Source: SZUA-442 sp963759175 (GTDB lineage: Bacteria; Actinomycetota; Acidimicrobiia; Spongiisociales; UBA5794). Taken from it: 64,000 nt of DNA. The translations under genes and the position numbers were made by a program. Below are positions 33,935 to 42,238 of the stretch, piece by piece. Every line of letters starts with the position of its first letter. Position 1 is the first letter of the stretch. Below the pieces are notes generated by a model that was given only the letters and a program-made list of their open reading frames with translations, ran no database searches and was not told the DNA's origin. Location of the stretch: the NCBI GenBank assembly GCA_963759175.1, contig CAVWXP010000007.1:186001-250000 (forward strand), in the 5' to 3' direction.

Positions 33935-34219
33935 TCACGGCCAACCCCGAAGATTGCCGCAGTCCGAAGACTCTCTCGTTTCGAGGAGGCATGTAGTTAG
34001 GTCGGCAACGGAGATGACTTTCTGCATCACGGTGTTGAAGAACGACGGCAGCAGATCCGTGGAGGACGCCCAGGTGATCAGGGCGAGCGCCACCACCGCG
34101 GCAGCGACCAGGACGAGGGCGTACTCGGCTGTGGCCTGTCCCTCCTCGGCGGCCGGGCTCGTATCGGTGGCCCGGATTCCTTCGGTTGACGGGCCCCCTT
34201 GGGCAGTGTGGATGGTCAC
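33935..34219 (-). CDS. Flp-type pilin with element-altered C-terminus
   Basis: 94 residues from a GTG at 34219 (AAAGGA upstream). The prepilin core EEGQATAEYALVLVAAAVVA has the Flp pattern: Gly, then Glu five residues later, then a hydrophobic helix. Codons up to VISVAD (residue 73) are native; the final 21 residues (LTTC ... RGWP) come from the inserted element. Without the element the protein would end GVG after VISVAD, 76 residues in all. It is the fifth gene of the tad operon and should be the pilus subunit; the effect of the new tail is unknown. Confidence 0.82.
   Translation of the reverse strand: MTIHTAQGGPSTEGIRATDTSPAAEEGQATAEYALVLVAAAVVALALITWASSTDLLPSFFNTVMQKVISVADLTTCLLETRESSDCGNLRGWP
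34001..34018. repeat. Attachment-site repeat, right end of element (attR-like)
   Basis: GTCGGCAACGGAGATGAC, inside the pilin reading frame. On the minus strand GTCATCTCCGTTGCCGAC codes VISVAD. One internal mismatch (G/C at 34016) separates it from the left copy. Confidence 0.8.
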
Positions 34220-34246
34220 GACGTGTTCCTTTCGTTCGACGAGTGG

Positions 34247-34852
34247 TCATCCCTGGGTGAGTCGGAGCAGGCTCGCAAGCACGACCGGGCCGACGGTCAT
34301 GAGCACGAACCCTGGAAGGGTCAGGAGGGTGAGGGGGAACAGGAGCTTCACGGGCAACCGGGCGAGACGCTCCCTGGCGGCGACGTCGCGTTCTGAGCGT
34401 GCGGCAGCGGCGATGGCCGCGAGCTCGGGCGCCAGCGACGTCCCCATCACCTCGGATCGGCGGACAGCGGCCACCATCGAGCGCAGCCCCCCGCTGCGTG
34501 GCTCGCTGCCGATCCCCGCCGCGCGGTGGCGTGCGATGCGGGCGAGATCCCCACCGACATCGGGTCCGACGACCGATCGTGCGATCTCCACGGCGTGGGA
34601 CACGGATGCGCCGCCTGCGACGCCGATGGCGATGAGGTCGAGCGCGACGAGTTCGTCCTGTTCGGCAGCGGAGGCGAGCCGCCGACGGGCGGACCCCCTT
34701 CGAGCCGCGACGACCATCACGATGGCCCCGGCGACCCCGACGGCGGCCGCCACACCGGCGATGGCGAACGCCGCAGCTACGGCTGCGGCAGCGATGGCCC
34801 TCGGATCGCCAACGATCACGAGCAGCGCCACGATGACGGCCGCCGCGATCAT
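34247..34852 (-). CDS. tadC: Type II secretion F-domain protein TadC
   Basis: 201 residues from the ATG at 34852, which overlaps the tadB stop (ATGA). Hydrophobic helices at the N-terminus and at the end (PVKLLFPLTLLTLPGFVLMT) frame a T2SSF cytoplasmic domain with ELAAIAAAARSERDVAARER, a segment typical of TadC. It is an inner-membrane platform protein for Flp pilus assembly. Confidence 0.85.
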   Translation of the reverse strand: MIAAAVIVALLVIVGDPRAIAAAAVAAAFAIAGVAAAVGVAGAIVMVVAARRGSARRRLASAAEQDELVALDLIAIGVAGGASVSHAVEIARSVVGPDVGGDLARIARHRAAGIGSEPRSGGLRSMVAAVRRSEVMGTSLAPELAAIAAAARSERDVAARERLARLPVKLLFPLTLLTLPGFVLMTVGPVVLASLLRLTQG

Positions 34853-35520
34853 GGGACCACCGTGCGCCGGGACATCACGAAGACCGAAGCGGCACCCGCG
34901 AGCATGAGGACCGCTCCGCACGCCATGGTGCCGATGACGATCGCACCGCCGGGCTCGGGGACGCCTCGCACGACGAGCAATGCGAGTGCCAGGGCGAGCG
35001 GCACCACGCCGACCACGAACGCCGAGATCCTCGCCTGGGCGACGGCGACGCGCTGGTCGCGTGCGAGGGACGACCTCGCTTCGACCTGATCGAGCATCGT
35101 CGAGAGCGCCATCACCGGGGAGCCGCCCGTGATCTCCGTCGCGGTGACCAACCCGACGAACGCGGCTCCGGCCCCTTCGAGTCGAGGTGCCAGCGCCGAT
35201 GCAACCTCATCCATCGGTGCCCCTGCACGACAGAGCCTCCGCACGCGGTCGTCGACGATCGGCGATGTCGAGCCTCCAATGGCCTGCCGGAGGGTGCGGC
35301 CGGTGGACACATCCGCCGTGACCGAGCGCAGGAAGGGAGCGACACCGGGTGATCGGGGGTTTGACCTACGACGGCGCCACCAACCGAACGCGGCCACGGG
35401 GACAGCGAGCACCAGACCCCAAACGGGAACGACCATCGCGACTCCCACGAGGGCGATGACGCCCAAAGGAGCCCCGACGATGAGGAGGGCGGCAACCATC
35501 AAGCCCGCCAGCAGGATCAT
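34849..35520 (-). CDS. tadB: Type II secretion F-domain protein TadB
   Basis: 223 residues, ATG at 35520 overlapping the cpaF stop. Two N-terminal helices, then the T2SSF domain (FLRSVTADVSTGRTLRQAIG; GLVTATEITGGSPVMALSTM) and two C-terminal helices. Partner of TadC in the pilus platform. The order cpaE-cpaF-tadB-tadC is that of the actinobacterial secretion neighbourhood. Confidence 0.86.
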   Translation of the reverse strand: MILLAGLMVAALLIVGAPLGVIALVGVAMVVPVWGLVLAVPVAAFGWWRRRRSNPRSPGVAPFLRSVTADVSTGRTLRQAIGGSTSPIVDDRVRRLCRAGAPMDEVASALAPRLEGAGAAFVGLVTATEITGGSPVMALSTMLDQVEARSSLARDQRVAVAQARISAFVVGVVPLALALALLVVRGVPEPGGAIVIGTMACGAVLMLAGAASVFVMSRRTVVP

Positions 35521-36569
35521 GCCGGACCCACGGGCTCGCCACGCATGATGTCGATGGAGGTGATACGACGTTGGCCACCGACGCGGTCGACCACGACGAC
35601 GGCATCGATTGCACTGCGGACCAGGACTGCCAGGGGTTCGTGGGGCACCCGCTCGGGTGCCATCGCCGCAAGTGTCGCCAATCGGGACAATGCCTCGGTG
35701 CTGCCGTTGGCGTGGATCGTCGACATCGACCCCCGATGGCCGGTGGTGAGGGCCTGCACCATGTCGAGGGCCTCGGCGCCTCGTACCTCACCGACGATGA
35801 TGCGGTCCGGTCGGAGCCGCAGGGCGTGACGTACGAGGTCGCGAAGCGTCGTGCCTCCGGCACCGTCGACGTTCGCCGAACGAGCTTCGAGCCGGACGGA
35901 GTGACCGAGCGGGGTGAGCTCGGCGGCGTCCTCGACGGTCACGATGCGTTCGCCCGGGGCGGTGCTGCGACACAGGATGTTGAGGATGGTGGTCTTGCCC
36001 GCACCGGTGGGGCCGGCGATCAGGATGTTCGCCCGGGATGCAACGAGGGAGGCGAGGTGTGCGGCTCCGTCGGCATCCGTCCCCCCGGCAGCCACGAGAC
36101 CTTCGAGGGAGGTGATCCCGGCATGGAACCTCCGGATGGCGACGACGGGTCCGTCGACGGCCGCAGGCGGGATGATCGCGTGGAGGCGGGAACCATCGGG
36201 GAGGCGGGCATCGACGGCCGGTTGGGCCATGTCGATGCGCAGTCCGAGCGGGGCGATCAGCCTTCGCACCATGGCCACGACGGCCGCATCGTCGACGAAC
36301 GACACATCGGTGCGCACCAGGTCGCCCGCCCGCTCGACCCACACCTCGTCATGCCGGTTCACGAGGACGTCGGTGACGTCCGCCTCGGCGACGAGGTCCT
36401 CGAGTGGACCGAGACCGACGATCGCGTCGACCGCTGCGGCGATCGCTCCATCGTCGGCGAGCGGGGCCACGTCGCGTGCGAGGTCCCGTGCCGTACCGAG
36501 GAGGGCGGAACGTTCCAGCGGCGCGTCCGACTCGACGAGGCCACGCACGATCCGGTCGATCTCAGCCAT
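35517..36569 (-). CDS. cpaF: CpaF/TadA-family secretion ATPase
   Basis: 350 residues from the ATG at 36569, which overlaps the stop of the upstream gene by eight bases. ILIAGPTGAGKTTILNILC is Walker A; ERIVTVEDAAELTP, LVRHALRLRPDRIIVGEVRG (Walker B region) and ALTTGHRGSMSTIHAN complete the VirB11/CpaF signature. It is the hexameric cytoplasmic motor of the Tad pilus. Confidence 0.93.
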   Translation of the reverse strand: MAEIDRIVRGLVESDAPLERSALLGTARDLARDVAPLADDGAIAAAVDAIVGLGPLEDLVAEADVTDVLVNRHDEVWVERAGDLVRTDVSFVDDAAVVAMVRRLIAPLGLRIDMAQPAVDARLPDGSRLHAIIPPAAVDGPVVAIRRFHAGITSLEGLVAAGGTDADGAAHLASLVASRANILIAGPTGAGKTTILNILCRSTAPGERIVTVEDAAELTPLGHSVRLEARSANVDGAGGTTLRDLVRHALRLRPDRIIVGEVRGAEALDMVQALTTGHRGSMSTIHANGSTEALSRLATLAAMAPERVPHEPLAVLVRSAIDAVVVVDRVGGQRRITSIDIMRGEPVGPA

Positions 36570-37242
36570 GGAGCTTCCACACCTCGCTGAGCGACCTGAT
36601 CCACCGGTCCGATCGCAGCGGCGCACGGCCGGTCATCAGTCGTTCGACGGTTCGTCGCGAGGGAACGGGGAGCACGCTGCCGTTGGGAGGTGCGCCGGGC
36701 GACAGTCGGCACCGCTGGTACACCGCTGGCTCCGAGAGCCGGATGGTGTGGGGCTCGGGGAGGAGTGGGGCGAATCCGATGGCACCCTCGGGTCGGGGTC
36801 CGCGCGCCTCGCATCGCAGCACCACGGCCGGCCAGCGGGCGGCCAGGGCTCGGATGAGGTCGGCTGCCTCCTCCACGGCCACACCGCCGTTGGAGAGGAA
36901 CGCCGCCCCCGCCTGCGTCGGCTCCATCTGGGAACGAGTGGGGCCCTCGGCGTGGAGCTCGGCCAGGCTCGGGCCGGCCCCGATGGCCGGTCCCGACGGG
37001 TCGCCGTCGATGACGAGGGCAGTCCCGGCGGCGACGGCGAGCCCCAAGGGAGCGAGGATATCGAGGGCGGCATCGACGGGTGACCAGGTGGCGATGACGG
37101 GCACGGGACCTCCGGTGATCGGAGGGGAAGCCTCGACAACGTATCGACCCGGCACGGTGGATACAAGGGGGCCGTGCGCCGATGTGCGTGACGTCGACGA
37201 CGACGGATCCGGCGCCACGGAAGGAGTGCTCAGGGATGGCAT
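36562..37242 (-). CDS. CpaE/Ssd-like protein, degenerate
   Basis: About 226 residues if started at the ATG at 37242; an ATG at 37272 would overlap the HAD gene's start and a GTG near 37158 is a shorter option. Position first in the tad operon matches the CpaE/septum-site-determining-like (Rv3660c-type) gene of this neighbourhood. Fragments such as GLAVAAGTALVIDGDPSGPA and WPAVVLRCEA fit a MinD-like fold, but no Walker A (deviant P-loop) is visible, so it is probably a non-catalytic version. Confidence 0.6.
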   Translation of the reverse strand: MPSLSTPSVAPDPSSSTSRTSAHGPLVSTVPGRYVVEASPPITGGPVPVIATWSPVDAALDILAPLGLAVAAGTALVIDGDPSGPAIGAGPSLAELHAEGPTRSQMEPTQAGAAFLSNGGVAVEEAADLIRALAARWPAVVLRCEARGPRPEGAIGFAPLLPEPHTIRLSEPAVYQRCRLSPGAPPNGSVLPVPSRRTVERLMTGRAPLRSDRWIRSLSEVWKLHG

Positions 37243-37266
37243 CGGCTCGGTCGATACAATCCCAGC

Positions 37267-38049
37267 ATGCACGAAGCAGCCTTCTTCGACCTCGACAAGA
37301 CGATCATCGCCGGGTCATCGACCCTGGCTTTCGGTCGCCCGCTCTACCGCGCCGGGTTCGTGCACCGACGGACGTTGCTGCGCCTCGGCATCGCCCAGAT
37401 CTCCTACATGCTGTTCGGAGCCGACGAGGACAGCCTCGAACGCGCCAGGGACGAGATGCTCGACCTCGTGTCGGGATGGCACCAGGCCGAGATCGATGCG
37501 ATGGTCCAAGAGACGCTCGACGAGGTGATCGAACCCCTCGTGTTCGCCGAGGCCCTCTTCCTCATCGACGAGCACAAGCGGGCAGGCCGGAGGGTCTACG
37601 TGGTGTCGGCGAGCCCAGAGGAGTTCGTGACGCCCATCGCCCGCATGGTGGGCATCGACCTCGTGATCGCCACCCGCATCCGAACCGATGCACTCGGACG
37701 TTACGTCCCCGAGCTCGAGCGGTATGTGATGGGCCCCGGGAAGGTCCAGGCGATGCTCGACGTCGCCGAGGCCGACGACATCGACCTCTCCAAGTCGTTT
37801 GCGTACACCGACTCATTCACCGACATGCCGATGCTCGAGGCGGTGGGGAACCCGATCGCCGTCAATCCGGACAAGGAGCTGCGTGACGAGGCCGAGGAAC
37901 GTGAATGGGCGATCCTCGAGTTCCAACGTCCGGTGAGTGTCGGACCGCGTGTACCGGCTCCCCCACCGAAGGTGTGGATCGGTGTCGCTGTCGGCATGGC
38001 GGTGGCCGCCGGCATCGTCGCGGTATCGAAGCGCCGATCGGTGGGTTGA
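37267..38049 (+). CDS. HAD-IB family phosphatase with C-terminal membrane segment
   Basis: 260 residues, ATG at 37267. FFDLDKTIIAGSS is HAD motif I with the nucleophile Asp, VVSASPEEF motif II, and FAYTDSFTDMPMLEAVG motif IV with the metal-binding Asp; a Lys in GPGKVQAM fits motif III. A C-terminal helix (VWIGVAVGMAVAAGIVAV) suggests membrane attachment. This subfamily sits next to the Ssd-like gene in many Actinobacteria (as Rv3661 beside Rv3660c). SerB-like phosphatase activity is likely; the substrate is unknown. Confidence 0.87.
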   Translation: MHEAAFFDLDKTIIAGSSTLAFGRPLYRAGFVHRRTLLRLGIAQISYMLFGADEDSLERARDEMLDLVSGWHQAEIDAMVQETLDEVIEPLVFAEALFLIDEHKRAGRRVYVVSASPEEFVTPIARMVGIDLVIATRIRTDALGRYVPELERYVMGPGKVQAMLDVAEADDIDLSKSFAYTDSFTDMPMLEAVGNPIAVNPDKELRDEAEEREWAILEFQRPVSVGPRVPAPPPKVWIGVAVGMAVAAGIVAVSKRRSVG

Positions 38050-38101
38050 CGCCGACCCGGTGCCCGATGCTGGAACACCGGACACCGGGGTGGAGGCGAT
38101 C

Positions 38102-39514
38102 TCACGACACGAGGTCGTCCGAGGCACCGTCGCCACGATCGGGATCCGACTCGGCTGCCTTTGCCGCAATGCCCTCGGCGCGAGCAGACTCGATCTTCGC
38201 TGTCGTCAGCTTGGGCGCGGCGTAGGCGAAGAGCGCGACGTAGGCGATCGCAGCGAACCACCACGGACTCCGCAGGGCGATCTCACGGGTGGCACCCGCA
38301 GCTTCCATGCCGGCGACGAGCAGACCACCGATCGCGAGCCCTATCGGCATCATGCCCCAGGCGAAGAAGCGGTACACACTGTTGACGCGCCCGAGGAGTT
38401 CGTCGGGGATGATGGTCTGGCGGAGCGACACCGTGATGACGTTCCACAGCACGGCGGTGAAGCTGAACACGGCGAACATCGCGAAGACGAGTGACCAATG
38501 CGACGCGAACCCGATCACCGCCGTCGTCACGATGCTCGCGATGAGGGTGACGGCCAACGACGGCCCCGATCCGAGCGCCTTCGATATGCGGGGCGACGTC
38601 ACACTGCCGATGACCCCACCGACGGCGCCTGCCATCCCGAGGATGGCGAACACGAAGGCGTCGATGCCGAGGACCTCCTGGGCGAAGAGGACAAGCGTCG
38701 CAAAGGTGACCTGCGACAGTCCATTGAGCAGGCCGAGCACGATCGCCATCGGACGCAGGAGGGGGTGCTTCCACAACCACGTGACGCCTTCCTTGATCTC
38801 CCCCCACCAGTCCACCTTGCCCGTGCTCTGGGCAGCCGACCGGTCCTTGGCGACGAAGGTGCCGGACAACAGGAAGATCAGGATCGCTGCGACCCCGAAG
38901 GTGACGGCATCGAAGGCGAAGGGCAGGGCGAAGGCGACGCCGATCAGGACACTGCCCAACGGCGGGCCGAGGAACGAGTTCATCACCATCTCGGCGCCCC
39001 ACAGGTTGCCGTTGGCTCGCTCGAGGCCCTCCGGTTCGACGATCGCCGGCAGGATCGTCTGGGCGGAGTTGTCGTAGAGGACCTCGGCCATGCCGTAGAG
39101 CAACGAGACGATGACGATCATCGCGTACAGCACCATGTTGGCAGACACGGCTCCGGCCTCGACCTCGGCGGAGTCGGGCAGCGACGACTGGTAGTAGAGC
39201 ACGGTCGCCGCCCCGGCGAGCATGAGCAGTCCCCTCGAGGCCTGCGACGCGAACATGATCTTGCGCCGATCGACACGGTCCGTGATGACCCCGGCAGGGA
39301 GGCTGAACACGAGCCACGGGATCCGTCCGGCGACACCGACCAGGGCGATGAGGATGGCGTTGCGGGTGACGGCCGACGACAACCACGGGAGGGCGATCAT
39401 CGTGACGCCGTCGCCGAGGTTCGAGATGACACTCGAGCTCCACAGCTTCCAGTAGTTGGCGCCCAGCTTCGTCTTCGGAGTCCGCTCGGTCGCCTCGGAT
39501 GCGATGTCAGTCAT
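38102..39514 (-). CDS. MFS transporter (enterobactin/macrolide-exporter-like)
   Basis: 470 residues from the ATG at 39514, overlapping the regulator gene by eight bases. Twelve hydrophobic helices; the loop between helices 2 and 3 reads LPAGVITDRVDRRKIMF, the MFS motif A. YDNSAQTILPAIV and the SVYRFFAWGMMPIGLAIGGL segment match the MFS_3/EntS-MefA exporters. Probably exports a hydrophobic toxin or antibiotic; substrate unknown. Coupled to an ArsR-type regulator, which suggests drug-inducible control. Confidence 0.85.
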   Translation of the reverse strand: MTDIASEATERTPKTKLGANYWKLWSSSVISNLGDGVTMIALPWLSSAVTRNAILIALVGVAGRIPWLVFSLPAGVITDRVDRRKIMFASQASRGLLMLAGAATVLYYQSSLPDSAEVEAGAVSANMVLYAMIVIVSLLYGMAEVLYDNSAQTILPAIVEPEGLERANGNLWGAEMVMNSFLGPPLGSVLIGVAFALPFAFDAVTFGVAAILIFLLSGTFVAKDRSAAQSTGKVDWWGEIKEGVTWLWKHPLLRPMAIVLGLLNGLSQVTFATLVLFAQEVLGIDAFVFAILGMAGAVGGVIGSVTSPRISKALGSGPSLAVTLIASIVTTAVIGFASHWSLVFAMFAVFSFTAVLWNVITVSLRQTIIPDELLGRVNSVYRFFAWGMMPIGLAIGGLLVAGMEAAGATREIALRSPWWFAAIAYVALFAYAAPKLTTAKIESARAEGIAAKAAESDPDRGDGASDDLVS

Positions 39515-40106
39515 CGGTCGGCTCCTCATCGGTGAACGCGGGATGGTCGGTCGGGTACACACCCGCGAGGAACCCATAGACCGTGTCGCCACCGCGCGGC
39601 ATGGCGATGAACTCCCGGGCGAGCGCAACCACTCGCTCTGAGAACTCGACGGCCCGTTCCGCGGGGATCCTGGCGACGCGGGAGGTGAACATCGGCAGGG
39701 CATCCCCCTCGCCCGACCGCACGCCCCGCAGGGCATCGTGGACGAACCACATCGGGTCATCGGGCGTCGGTGATGTGCGGAACTGGATCGTCCGACCGAC
39801 GCGTCCGTAGTACTTCTCGGTCATCGCCCGGACCTGCTCGGTGCGCACGACCCTGATCAGCCCGGCGTCGGCGAGCACGGTGGCGTGGTAGCCGACGGTG
39901 CCCTTGGGCTTCCCGAGAGCGTCCGCCAGTTGGCTCACGGTTGCCGCACGCTCGAGCAACAGGTTCAAGATGTCCATCCTCGTGTCGTCGGCGACCGCCT
40001 TCATCGCTGCGGTGTCATCGACGTACACGACATCGTCGATGGCGTAGTCGAGCCGATGGGCGTCGGCGTCGTCGGGTTGTGGCGTGTGGTGAACCGGCTC
40101 TGCCAC
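39507..40106 (-). CDS. ArsR-type winged-helix transcriptional regulator
   Basis: 199 residues from the GTG at 40106 with AGGA upstream; the frame extends farther but covers the putative operator. The winged helix lies near residues 25-95: TRMDILNLLLERAATVSQLA, DALGKPKGTVGYHATVLADA (recognition helix) and the wing LIRVVRTEQVR. No metal-binding Cys pair is present, so it is likely a ligand-responsive member. It overlaps the MFS exporter gene and the tandem palindromic sites just upstream suggest autoregulation. Confidence 0.82.
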   Translation of the reverse strand: MAEPVHHTPQPDDADAHRLDYAIDDVVYVDDTAAMKAVADDTRMDILNLLLERAATVSQLADALGKPKGTVGYHATVLADAGLIRVVRTEQVRAMTEKYYGRVGRTIQFRTSPTPDDPMWFVHDALRGVRSGEGDALPMFTSRVARIPAERAVEFSERVVALAREFIAMPRGGDTVYGFLAGVYPTDHPAFTDEEPTDD

Positions 40107-40114
40107 GAGCTTCC

Positions 40115-40156
40115 TATGGTCGGGTTCTTCCGACTGTACGGTTTTTCCCGACCATA
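40115..40156. promoter_or_regulatory. Putative operator: nested inverted repeat with two 17-bp sites
   Basis: TATGGTCGGG (40115-40124) and CCCGACCATA (40147-40156) form a perfect 10-bp inverted repeat. Within it, GGTCGGGTTCTTCCGAC (40118-40134) and GTACGGTTTTTCCCGAC (40136-40152) are two related 17-bp sites, 18 bp apart. The block ends nine bases before the regulator's start codon. Confidence 0.65.
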
Positions 40157-40195
40157 CGCAAGCCGTTTCACCGACCTCTGTCGGGGCCACGGATA

Positions 40196-40744
40196 TCAGG
40201 GCTCGTCGTCGCTCGAGGCTTCCCCGGGGTTCGGGGACTCGACACCCGCCTCGCCGATGTCCGTCGGCGCATCACCATCGCTGAACGTCCACCATGCGAG
40301 GGCTCCGAGGGCGGCTGCTGCGAGCACCACGCCGGCGACCAACCACCACGTCGTCGTCGGCACCGGACCCTCGTCCACGGGCGCGATCGGTGCCCGGTCG
40401 ACGACGACGGGATCGATGCCCAGATCGATGAGGGTGACGCCGTCGGAGCGATCCGATGCGCCGTCGGGTTCGATGGCGTCGAACACGAGCGACCAGTTCT
40501 CTGCACTCGGCAGGCGAACGGTGCCGCCCCAGGTCCCATCGTCCCTGGCGATGAGCGCCGTCGGTGGTAGCTCCTCGAAGCTCGAGAAGGGACGCACGAG
40601 GACGACCTCATAGGTCCCGGTCACCTCGACCGATACCGTGATCACCAGGCCGTCGGTGTCGTCGATGGCGGTTCCCTCTGCCGTTCCGAACGGCGAGGTG
40701 AGCGCGATCGCTGCGATGATGGCTACAAGCATCGTCATCGGCAC
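40196..40744 (-). CDS. Exported protein with C-terminal membrane anchor
   Basis: 182 residues, ATG at 40744; a second ATG is two codons in. An N-terminal signal (MLVAIIAAIALTSPFG), a beta-rich exposed domain (ITVSVEVTGTYEVVLVRPFS; DGTWGGTVRLPSAENWSLVF) and a C-terminal helix (TTTWWLVAGVVLAAAALGAL) with an acidic tail. The layout resembles copper- or periplasmic-type membrane-anchored Ig-like proteins, but no metal ligands are evident. Family not recognised. It is divergent from leuC. Confidence 0.6.
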   Translation of the reverse strand: MPMTMLVAIIAAIALTSPFGTAEGTAIDDTDGLVITVSVEVTGTYEVVLVRPFSSFEELPPTALIARDDGTWGGTVRLPSAENWSLVFDAIEPDGASDRSDGVTLIDLGIDPVVVDRAPIAPVDEGPVPTTTWWLVAGVVLAAAALGALAWWTFSDGDAPTDIGEAGVESPNPGEASSDDEP

Positions 40745-40830
40745 GATCGTAGGGCGTGGCGGGCCCGAGACCGGATTTCGCGCACCTTGGGGGACTCGCT
40801 ACGCTCCCCGAACCCGAACGAGGCCGTTTC

Positions 40831-42238
40831 ATGGATACACCCCGCACACTCTTCGACAAGGTCTGGGACCGCCACGTCGTGCGCAGCGAACCCGGCGAGC
40901 CGGATCTGCTCTACATCGATCTCCATCTCATCCACGAGGTCACCTCGCCGCAGGCCTTCGAATCCCTCGCCCTCAGCGGCCGAGCCGTCCGCAGGCCCGA
41001 GCTCACCCTGGCGACCATCGACCATGCCGTGCCGACGACACCTCGCGAGCAGGGCATCGCCGACCCCATGTCGGCAACCCAGATCGCCACGCTCGAACGC
41101 AACACGGAACGCTCCGGCATCCCCCTGTATGGACTCGACGACCGGCGCCAGGGCATCGTGCATGTCATCGGACCCGAGCAGGGCGCCACCCAGCCTGGCA
41201 TGACGATCGTCTGTGGCGACTCCCACACGGCGACACACGGTGCCTTTGGTGCCCTCGCCTTCGGCATCGGCACGTCCGAGGTGGAGCATGTGCTCGCCAC
41301 CCAGACACTCCCCCAGGCCAAGCCCAGGTCGATGGCCGTCACCGTCGACGGCGTGTTGCCGACCGGCGTGACCGCCAAGGACATCATCCTCGCCATCATC
41401 GCCCGGATCGGAACAGCGGGTGCGACCGGCTATGTGGTCGAGTACCGCGGCTCGGCGATCAGCCGCCCTGTCCATGGAGGGACGGATGACGATATGCAAC
41501 ATGTCGATCGAGGCAGGTGCCCGCGCCGGGATGATCGCGCCCGACGACACGACCTTCGCCTACATGGAGGGCCGACCTCTCGCTCCGAAGGGTGCGGCAT
41601 GGGACGAGGCGGTCACGGCATGGAGCGAGCTTCGCACCGACCGAGGTGCGGCCTTCGACCACGAGATCGTCCTCGATGCCGCCGAGCTCGTCCCCTACGT
41701 GTCATGGGGCACGAACCCGGGGCAGACCCTGCCCGTGACCGGCTCCATCCCCTCCCCCGACGACTTCTCGGATCCCGTCGATCGAGATTCGACCGAGCGC
41801 GCACTGGCTTACATGGATCTCGAGCCAGGGATGCGACTCACCGACATCGAGATCGACCGCGTGTTCATCGGGTCATGCACCAACGGCAGGATCGAGGACC
41901 TGCGCGAGGCGGCCCGCATCCTCGCCGGCAAGCACATCGCCGACACGGTCCAGGGGCTCGTCGTCCCTGGCTCCGGCCTCGTGAAGGACCAGGCCGAAGC
42001 CGAGGGCCTCCATGAGGTCTTCGTGGCGGCAGGGCTCGAATGGCGGGAACCGGGTTGCTCGATGTGCCTCGGCATGAACCCCGACCAGCTCGACCCGGGT
42101 GAGCGTTGTGCCTCGACCTCGAACCGCAACTTCGAGGGGCGCCAGGGCAGGGGTGGACGCACCCACCTGATGTCTCCGGCCATGGCTGCGGCCGCTGCGA
42201 TCGCCGGACACCTCGTCGACGTACGGGAGGTCTCGTGA
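40831..42238 (+). pseudogene. leuC: 3-isopropylmalate dehydratase large subunit, one frameshift (probable sequence error)
   Basis: ATG at 40831. Frame 1 gives TLFDKVWDRHVV, IDLHLIHEVTSPQAFE, GDSHTATHGAFGALAFGIG and ends its sense at GYVVEYRGSAI. Frame 2 resumes LSMEGRMTICNMSIEAGAR and carries FIGSCTNGR and WREPGCSMCLGMNPDQL, the three Fe-S cluster Cys. Removing one base from the CCC run at 41466-41468 restores ISRLSMEGRMT and a product of 468 residues, the usual LeuC length. With LeuD it isomerises isopropylmalate in leucine synthesis. Stop overlaps the leuD start (TGATG). As leuD is intact, an error in the sequence is more likely than gene loss. Confidence 0.93.

Larger units (their letters stand above)
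27391..34018. mobile_element. Integrated element (about 6.6 kb) inserted in the 3' end of the Flp pilin gene
   Basis: Bounded by the direct repeats at 27391-27407 and 34002-34018. Outside the repeats lie the two halves of one tad operon; joining them at the repeat restores pilin codons and the TGATG pilin/tadE overlap. Inside are a lipoprotein remnant, a zinc-ribbon gene, a SHOCT membrane protein, a PH-like protein, two strong hairpin terminators, a run of small minus-strand ORFs with stop/start overlaps typical of phage genomes, and the C-terminal half of an AAA ATPase on the plus strand. No integrase, transposase or relaxase was found. Several internal genes are interrupted by stop codons, so it is probably an ageing phage-like or satellite element. 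An integrase may have been lost or may be too decayed to see. Confidence 0.8.

Noticed and set aside
33714..34250. 179-codon frame over the pilin gene and its flank
   Set aside because: Composition is shadow-like and it overlaps the real pilin frame, whose prepilin motif is clear.
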